Origin: Gyrodactylus bullatarudis
Taxonomy: Eukaryota > Platyhelminthes > Monogenea > Gyrodactylidea > Gyrodactylidae
Direction of reading: 5' to 3'
NCBI GenBank assembly: GCA_012064415.1
Contig: SSNU01000051.1
Span: 606,321 to 670,320, forward strand
Length of the DNA: 64,000 bases
This document shows positions 58,201-64,000 of the stretch, in pieces (within the stretch, counting starts at the first letter, position 1; each line of letters starts with the position of its first letter). Under the pieces are notes generated by a model. That model was not told where the DNA came from. It saw nothing but the letters and a program-made list of their open reading frames with translations, and ran no database searches. The position numbers and the translations under genes are program-made.

Positions 58201-61200
58201 CGTCTTTATTGAGAGTCCTCAGTATACCGTAGCTGAGAATCGAACCAGGTTCCTGGGCCACTTGGCCGACTCCTCATATCATATTATTTTACAAATTCAT
58301 AGATTAAAAGTTTTTTACCACTTACCACCAGGTCATAGTTATTTCCACGATAAGGTTCCGAATAGGTCCTCTCAATAATCTTTTTCGGATACAAAAGGTT
58401 CTGGGAAAATTTTCCCAAGACATCACTGGCCTCTGACTTTAGGCTATCTGCAAGGTTGTTCTCTCTTGTCGACTGACCATTTGAGGAAACTCCAGACCTT
58501 GGCGATGACCGATTCAACTGGCGACTATTTAGTCCTTGGAGACTCTCAGTCCCATGTACAGAGAGGATTTGATTATGACATTCTAGAATTGTCTCTTTCT
58601 GAATCATTGTGAACGCTTCATTTTCAGCTACACAAGAGAAAAAAGAAAATTAGATCAACCAGAGAGCCCTATACAGCATGACATACCGATAAGGTTGTAA
58701 ATTTCCAACAGCCTTGCCTGACTATCGTAGTCGACACTATCCAGGTGACAACAAAAGTCTGTAACCTTGAGTATGCATTCGACAATGGCAGAGGGCAAAT
58801 CCTCTGTTCGATAATCAGGCTGTAAACCGTTTGGTGAACGAGAATAGCCATCCGAATGAAGGTTCTCGAGGAAGGGGTGTATCGGCGAGAGGAGAACTTG
58901 ACGTAAATCACTTAGACATCCTTTGAGTGAGACAAGAATGTTTGAGTACTGCTTATTATGCCGCATGTTGGTTAGTTTCGACTTCATCGTTTCCAAAAGA
59001 GTGGCCCTATCATGGAGTTTAGCAATGTTGATTAGAATCTTATTCTTGGCCCCTTGGGTTACATTCTAAAAAGAGGATTGAAAGTGTATTAATCTCGGAT
59101 TCAAAGGTGATTCAAAGATCAAAATAGCCTTGAGATAAATGCTAGCAACAAATGATTGGTTGTTAATAACACTATTGATTTCTTATCGGCTCTATATAGA
59201 CTTACATGGTTATCCAACCAGAAATCTGTCATATTCATCAATTCATCATAGGTGATATCCCGAAAGATTTCCGTGTACTTGTGGAGACGCAAATTCTTTA
59301 GCCACATGAAAATGTCTGGAAACGATGAAAATGAAGCAAAACAAAATGAAAAGAATGTGGTTTAATAGGAGACATACTCTGCATGCCTGGCGTGTGATTC
59401 TGTTTAATTGTCGAGGATTTTGTTATAAGCGAATTGCGCTTGGCTAGAGCGGCGCTTTCAATTTCAAAAGGACTCTTGATATTCACACTGGAACTGGTCA
59501 TGTTTGGAGAGAGATTGCCGTGCTCAAATATTGACATAAAGTAAGGCGATTCAGAAGAGTTCAAATCACTCGACTGAAATGAGCCTGAAGAGGCTCGTGA
59601 TAAGCCGCCCAACGGGGAGTTTGGCTGGAGATAACATTGATTCGGCACAGAACATCCATGATTCTAATTAATAATAATAATCAATGAGGAGTCATTATCT
59701 TCGTTTTTCATTGAGAACTGTAAAATGATTTTGAATTTTTCGTTGAAGTTCTACAGTTCGAATAAATACGAAATTTTAGGCCTGAATAATTGAGATAGTG
59801 AGGCTGGTTTTGAAAAGAATTTTTCACAAAATGAATAATACCTTGTACAAGAACATGATCTCAAAAGACACATTTTCACCGATTTAAGAAAAGAGATTCA
59901 AAAAATAATACTCAACAAGAAACCACCTCAAATTTTCCTGTATTATGACCAACACTAACTGCCTGTCTATTTTCAAAAACTTTAATCCAGATGTACATAT
60001 TTTATTTTGTATTTTCTGCATTTATTTTATATATATCATTCTCAGATTCACTTTCACAAATAAACTTTCTATCAAAAAAAATATTATAATTTTGAGTTGG
60101 CACAATTACTCCATTTTTAAAAACTTTAATGAAACTGATTAGAAAATTAGTTTTTTGTAAATTCATAGATACAATACGACTCATTCTTGTTATTTCATGA
60201 AATCACTCACATTATAAATCATTCTAGTTGTCAGCTCAGAATCAATCGATTCGATGGTGTTCTTCTCAAAATTACTCTGTTGAGTTTGCACTTTCATAAA
60301 GTCTGAAGAAGACTCGGGCAGAACATGAATCTCAATATGAGGATTGCTAACCTTTTTATCTTCGTATAACTCCCGGTGGATTTCAAGTGGGTTAGGTTGC
60401 ATTAAGCCTGTCCCATTACTGTTGCCATTGCCATTAGAATGGCTGTTGTAGTCAGAGAAATTGTAAACAGAGCTCATTGTTGGGAAATTCTGAATCTGAT
60501 GACTATTTCTGTGCGAAATAAACTGACTTGTAGCATTTCCCGAACCGTTTTTATTTGTTGAGGCTGAACTGCCCTGATGCTGGACGAAAAAAGGCGAAGC
60601 ACTCTGCCGTCGAGATGGTAGAATTCTCTGTGAATAAGATCCAGGCATCAAATAGGAATAACGATCGTCAGATTCTCTCCGAAACGGAAACTGCTTCATG
60701 AAATTACACGGAATCGAAGCCTGTGATGAGCTGATCTCACATTCCGAGATGAAACCGCTACTTCTCAACGAGGAGTAACCGCTATTCTGAATCTTCGGCA
60801 AGTTCAATAAATCCTTAATAATCTGGGTCATGTCCTGTCCATTTGGCTGATTCTGCTGGATTCTATTTCCAAAGCAAGACGTAAAAATCAACACCTCATC
60901 ATTCAATGATAGGAGGTATATTAGGAATCTTTCCACGTCATGGAGGCGAGGTTGTCCCTGTTGCGGGTCTATTGTCCGAATAGCCTTGACTAAATGATCT
61001 GTTATTGTCTGCTTCTCTTCAGCCTTAAAGTCTGGATGGAGGAGAAAGATTCCAATGATGGTCTCAACATCTTGAACAAAAATGTCATTCTCTAAAAGAT
61101 TAAACTGTTCCTTTACAAGAAGACTTTGCGTCAACAGAGAGAAGAATGTAGAAATGTGATTGAGATAAATTGCATGGACCTCGGAGGATTCCTCAGGGCA

Positions 61201-61512
61201 CTTGGAACTGCGAAAGCAGGGCAAGTTCAACTTTATCCAATCTGCGAATTCGACTAGGGAAATTTTATTGAAATTCACCTCTCTCAGCTTTAACAGAGAG
61301 TTTGCATTCTTTATCATGTCAGTTTTATCATGGAGTATATTTTTGAAGTAACTCTCGTTCATCAGGAAACTGGAATCATTGACAATACTCATCGAGAGGT
61401 TGAAACAGATCATTTGCTGAATTGGCGTCAGTTCTGTAAACCAGTAGGTGAATTGATTCAGCTGAGACTTGAGAGTAAAAGAATACTCCTCGAATATGCG
61501 TTGTTCATTCAT
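55211..61512 (-). CDS. Smaug / SAMD4 homologue, RNA-binding translational repressor
   Basis: Seven exons with consistent phases, 950 aa: 61512-60211, 59663-59378, 59315-59206, 59065-58687, 58627-58326, 57261-56859, 55281-55211. The start is the ATG at 61512 (MNEQRIFEEYSFTLKSQLNQ). Residues ~1-200 form the helical Smaug N-terminal region (FTYWFTELTPIQQMICFNLS). A low-complexity Ser/Asn region follows. The SAM domain spans exons 3-4: IFMWLKNLRLHKYTEIFRDI, then YDELMNMTDFWLDN and NVTQGAKNKILINIAKLHDR. The family equivalents are [21 protein letters not shown] and NVTKGARHKI. Exon 4 continues into the PHAT-like helical region. Smaug binds CNGG-loop hairpins in mRNA and recruits CCR4-NOT for deadenylation and repression in cytoplasmic granules. 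The last exon (AAATSFHTIGQDKK to the stop) is proposed from a good acceptor and frame only. Confidence 0.85.
55835..56494. mobile_element. piggyBac-like non-autonomous element, 660 bp
   Basis: The left end CCCTTTCGATGCCG follows TTGA (a one-base change from TTAA); the right end CGGCACCGAAAGGG precedes TTAA at 56495-56498. Termini match in inverse orientation and resemble the fragment at 15067. An internal short palindrome ATGGACATATATGTCC and a TTAAGGG-type subterminal end lie near 55970-56000. No ORF. Lies in the last Smaug intron. Confidence 0.65.
57425..58080. repeat. Diverged inverted repeat in Smaug intron 5
   Basis: ACGATATGGAATTAATGCAA near 57515-57540 recurs in inverse orientation near 58050-58075. 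AAGGAAT-type short direct repeats occupy 57428-57550. Likely a decayed foldback element. Confidence 0.45.
58184..58232 (-). ncRNA. Hammerhead-ribozyme-like motif, copy 3
   Basis: Read on the minus strand: stem I strand GGTATA, core CTGAGGA (58222-58216), a diverged stem II (CTCTC ... AGAC), an intact GAAA box in GACGAAAC (58204-58197), the palindrome ACGCGT (58198-58193) as stem III, cleavage-type GTC, and TATTTCTGCC as the second stem I strand (TATA/TAT pairing inside, GG/CC further out). C3, G5, A6, G8, A9, G12 and A13-A14 are all in place, so the catalytic core is complete; the weak point is stem II. It lies directly 3' of a tRNA-like segment, in Smaug intron 5. Confidence 0.6.
58223..58275 (-). 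repeat. tRNA-like (pol III type) head of a SINE
   Basis: The minus strand reads GGCCAAGTGG, close to an internal A box, then GGTTCGATTCT, a near-perfect B box. The two are closer than in a true tRNA, so this is not a tRNA gene but a tRNA-derived promoter. It is followed at once by the hammerhead-like motif. The combination of pol III promoter and hammerhead is the build known from schistosome Sm-alpha repeats. Confidence 0.5.
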
Positions 61513-63336
61513 GTTTATGGCTTTCAATGTTGTCTTGAGATGTTTTTATTCTGAATTACATATTTAAAATAACCAAAAGTGTTACATTAAAGTGATCCAT
61601 TCGACATTGACACATTGAAACAAATAATTGAAAATGACTTGAATTTGTTAAAATTCCTAATTAATTCGAGGTTCAATTCAAAGTTTGAATTTCAAACTTT
61701 AAAATACAATATTTTAAATATTATAATTTATAATATTATTTAAATTTTTATCATAAAACTACATTGGTATAATTGGAATAAATAAGATTCCATCAATTTT
61801 TCACTACATTTGCTCTTTCAACTTGAAATTTATAAGTTCTTTAATTATTTAAGTTTAATCCTCTAATAATGATATATTTTCGTCTATCTACTCTGAAGTA
61901 AATTCTGTAAATTCATATTATTATTTACAAGTAAATAATTTATTTGAAATAAATTTCTCTCTAATGAAAATCATCTCATCGAACAACGTCTACTTAAAAA
62001 TTCGTAATATCCTGTTGGAAAATTTTCTCAAACAATTGGCATTACATTTACATTAGATTTTATATCCATAAAACATTGTAATGTTTATATTTGGCAACAA
62101 ATTGTAACATGATACATCTTTTAAGCGTATCATTTAATCTAATGATAACTAATGATTGCATGATTTTTTCACATCTAATTGATATCGCTCAGTGGTTTTT
62201 GGCATGGTTATCCTGAACGTATGACATTATACTTTCTTCCTACCTCTAATGAAGATGTATTTGGTGCTAGTGAAATTGAGTAGAATTATCTCATAAGCTT
62301 AGCAACATGCTTAATTTTAATTCAATGTAACTCATCTAAAAGGATTTTTATTTTCTCTATGCAATGCATATTTACAATTTTATTTAATTTATACATGTAT
62401 GCAATGAGTTGTCGTTGAATAAAGTTTACTTTTTATCTGTACTCATTACTAAATTTAATTTAATTTTTCAAAACTGACCTGTAATTATTGAAAATAACAG
62501 GCCACTTAATAATTCAAGACTTTTTATAAATGCTGATTGATTTTACTACGTATTTTCATTCATAAATTACTACTGAATTCATTCAAAATAATTTTATAAT
62601 TTTTTGGCTATTCCTAGTGTAAATAAGAACCAAACGTCATCATCAACTTGTCATAAGAATGCATTACTTTTATTTCTATCGAGCTCGAGTTTTTTCTCTT
62701 CTTTGAGCACAAATACAGATGAAGTGAATACATACATGAAGCAGTTTTTATTTAACCGTAAAGATCATTTTGTTGACAGATGAGAAAATAAATATGATAA
62801 CCGAGAACCATAACTAAAACAGAAAGAGAGAGAGAGAGAGATAAATAAACAGACAAATATCACAAATTTTTATACGAGTGTCTTATCAAACACTATTGAA
62901 TGAGAGAGATATAAGTATAAAGAGAAAAACTTGTATTTCTATGGTGTTTCTGTGTTATGGAGGGGTGTAAGATTGACTCTTTGGGTAAATAATCATCATT
63001 TTGGCTTTTCTCTCCGATAAAAACTCAAGGAAGATGAGCTCATTATCTACTAAAATAGTCAGAAAAAAATGATTAAAAGTAGACAGTTCTTTGATCTTCA
63101 GATTAGGCCTTAAACGATTAACTTTGTCATGGAACAAACGCATCTTTTTCAGTATAAAAAAAGAATTTTTTAATTAGAGAAATATATATTTCGCCAGGTC
63201 TTATCAATCTCTAATCCTGGTTCAATTAAATGATTATAAATATTAGTTCAATGAAATTTATGTTAATGAAATTGTAAAATTCTTGAAACACTTCCAATTG
63301 ATGAAAAACCAAAAAACTTCTCTAATATTAGATGTA
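61513..63336. other. Upstream region of the Smaug gene, no gene recognised
   Basis: 1.8 kb, very AT-rich. It should contain the Smaug promoter. A GA-rich simple repeat lies at 62821-62841. ORFs here are short and motif-free. Confidence 0.5.
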
Positions 63337-64000
63337 GAAAAGAAAAATTAAAAATCAATTGGGCCAAGGCAACTGTAAATCATGTAAATGGTTCTTTTGA
63401 ATGCATAAGCTAGGATCTTCGTTCATGATTAGAAACTTCTCCCGGATTTTGAGGTCTATAAGTTCGCAAACAACCAAGAAGATATTCAAGAGGAACAAAA
63501 TGATGAAACCATCTGGATCTATGTCAAATTATCGTTCAAAGGAGATGGCTTTAGTCATGATTTAAGAAGGAAATTGACCAAACTTGTAAATGAAAATTAT
63601 AATGATATACAATTGAAGGTTGTATTCAAAACCACAAGTCTATTCAAATTCCAGCTTAAAGATAAACTAGAACCATCTGAGCAATCGAATCTCATCTACA
63701 GTTTCCAAGCTATATGCGGAGCCAAATACATAGGAAGAACCCAAAGACGTCTAGCTGTTAGGATAAAAGAACACCTCACAGAAAGAATTCCTCAATTAAA
63801 AAGCCCCTAGAGCAATGTGGTTGTGAAGCAAGTGAAGAAAATTTCAAAATTTTATTCAAATGCCCAAACGACAAACTTATAGACCTCAAAATCCGGGAGA
63901 AGTTTCTAATCATGAACGAAGATCCTAGCTTATGCATTCAAAAGAACCATTTACATGATTTACAGTTGCCTTGGCCCAATTGATTTTTAATTTTTCTTTT
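63337..64000 (+). mobile_element. Penelope-like 3' end framed by an inverted copy of its terminus
   Basis: Bases 63337-63462 are the reverse complement of about 63875-64000, sharing for example GGGCCAAGGCAACTGTAAAT with its complement. Between and into the right arm lies the C-terminal Penelope ORF: VKLSFKGDGFSHDLRRKLTK, then SFQAICGAKYIGRTQRRLAV (GIY-YIG), a frame break near 63810, and IREKFLIMNEDPSLCIQKNH to a final stop at 63983. Sequence differs clearly from the 5.9-9.4 kb copies, so it is another Penelope family. The right boundary may be cut by the window edge. Confidence 0.8.

Noticed and set aside
58223..58275. Possible tRNA gene from A- and B-box matches
   Set aside because: Box spacing is too short for an anticodon arm, and the sequence continues into a hammerhead-like repeat; better explained as a SINE head.

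Overview
The window reads as nuclear DNA of an animal. It is strongly AT-rich and carries introns of two size classes: 28-71 nt in some genes, several kb and packed with repeats in others. Its genes are typical of bilaterians: SRSF2, POLD2, a Smaug/SAMD4-type protein, a HEATR6-like protein, an SLC25A51-type carrier, a SynGAP-family RasGAP, a short fibrillin and a carbonic-anhydrase-like protein. A flatworm is my best guess. Reasons are the ~35-nt introns, a 182-aa EF-hand-like plus dynein-light-chain-like protein resembling flatworm tegumental-allergen-like proteins, Penelope-like elements, and small repeats carrying hammerhead-ribozyme cores, one of them next to a tRNA-like promoter. This is inference, not proof.

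Layout. 1-3.4 kb: decayed repeats, one hammerhead-like motif and a Penelope remnant. 3.48-4.46 kb (-): secreted carbonic-anhydrase-like gene that has lost most zinc ligands. 5.16-11.96 kb: nested transposons. A Penelope-like element with an inverted terminal fragment is split by a 1,726-bp element with 547-bp inverted repeats (TA duplication) and again by a 2,333-bp pogo/Tigger-type transposon (TA duplication) whose transposase reads through as 462 aa once two mini-introns are removed. 14.5-28.6 kb (-): four exons of a SynGAP/DAB2IP/RASAL2-type RasGAP in repeat-filled introns; the catalytic part was not found. 29.2 kb (+): SRSF2. 30.4 kb (+): Gly/Met-rich protein. 31.9 kb (+): EF-hand/dynein-light-chain-like gene. 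33.0-45.7 kb (+): 13-exon short fibrillin with all exon phases consistent. 45.9-47.2 kb (-): intronless POLD2, divergent from 47.4-53.5 kb (+) HEATR6-like. 53.8-54.6 kb (+): SLC25A51-type carrier, 270 bp behind HEATR6 with a strong splice-acceptor-like site just before its ATG. 55.2-61.5 kb (-): Smaug homologue. 63.3-64 kb: a second Penelope 3' end framed by an inverted copy of its own terminus.

Repeats explain most non-coding sequence: Penelope, LINE tails, a dead mariner, piggyBac-like TTAA MITEs, at least three palindromic foldback families and hammerhead-bearing repeats. The gene pairs RasGAP/SRSF2 and POLD2/HEATR6 are head-to-head and probably share promoter regions; fibrillin/POLD2 and carrier/Smaug converge tail-to-tail. 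No CRISPR array, rRNA or intact tRNA gene was seen. The most unusual items are the three hammerhead-like motifs with palindromic stem III, the long-inverted-repeat element with an unrecognised exon-like ORF, and the Tigger element with a doubled DNA-binding region.
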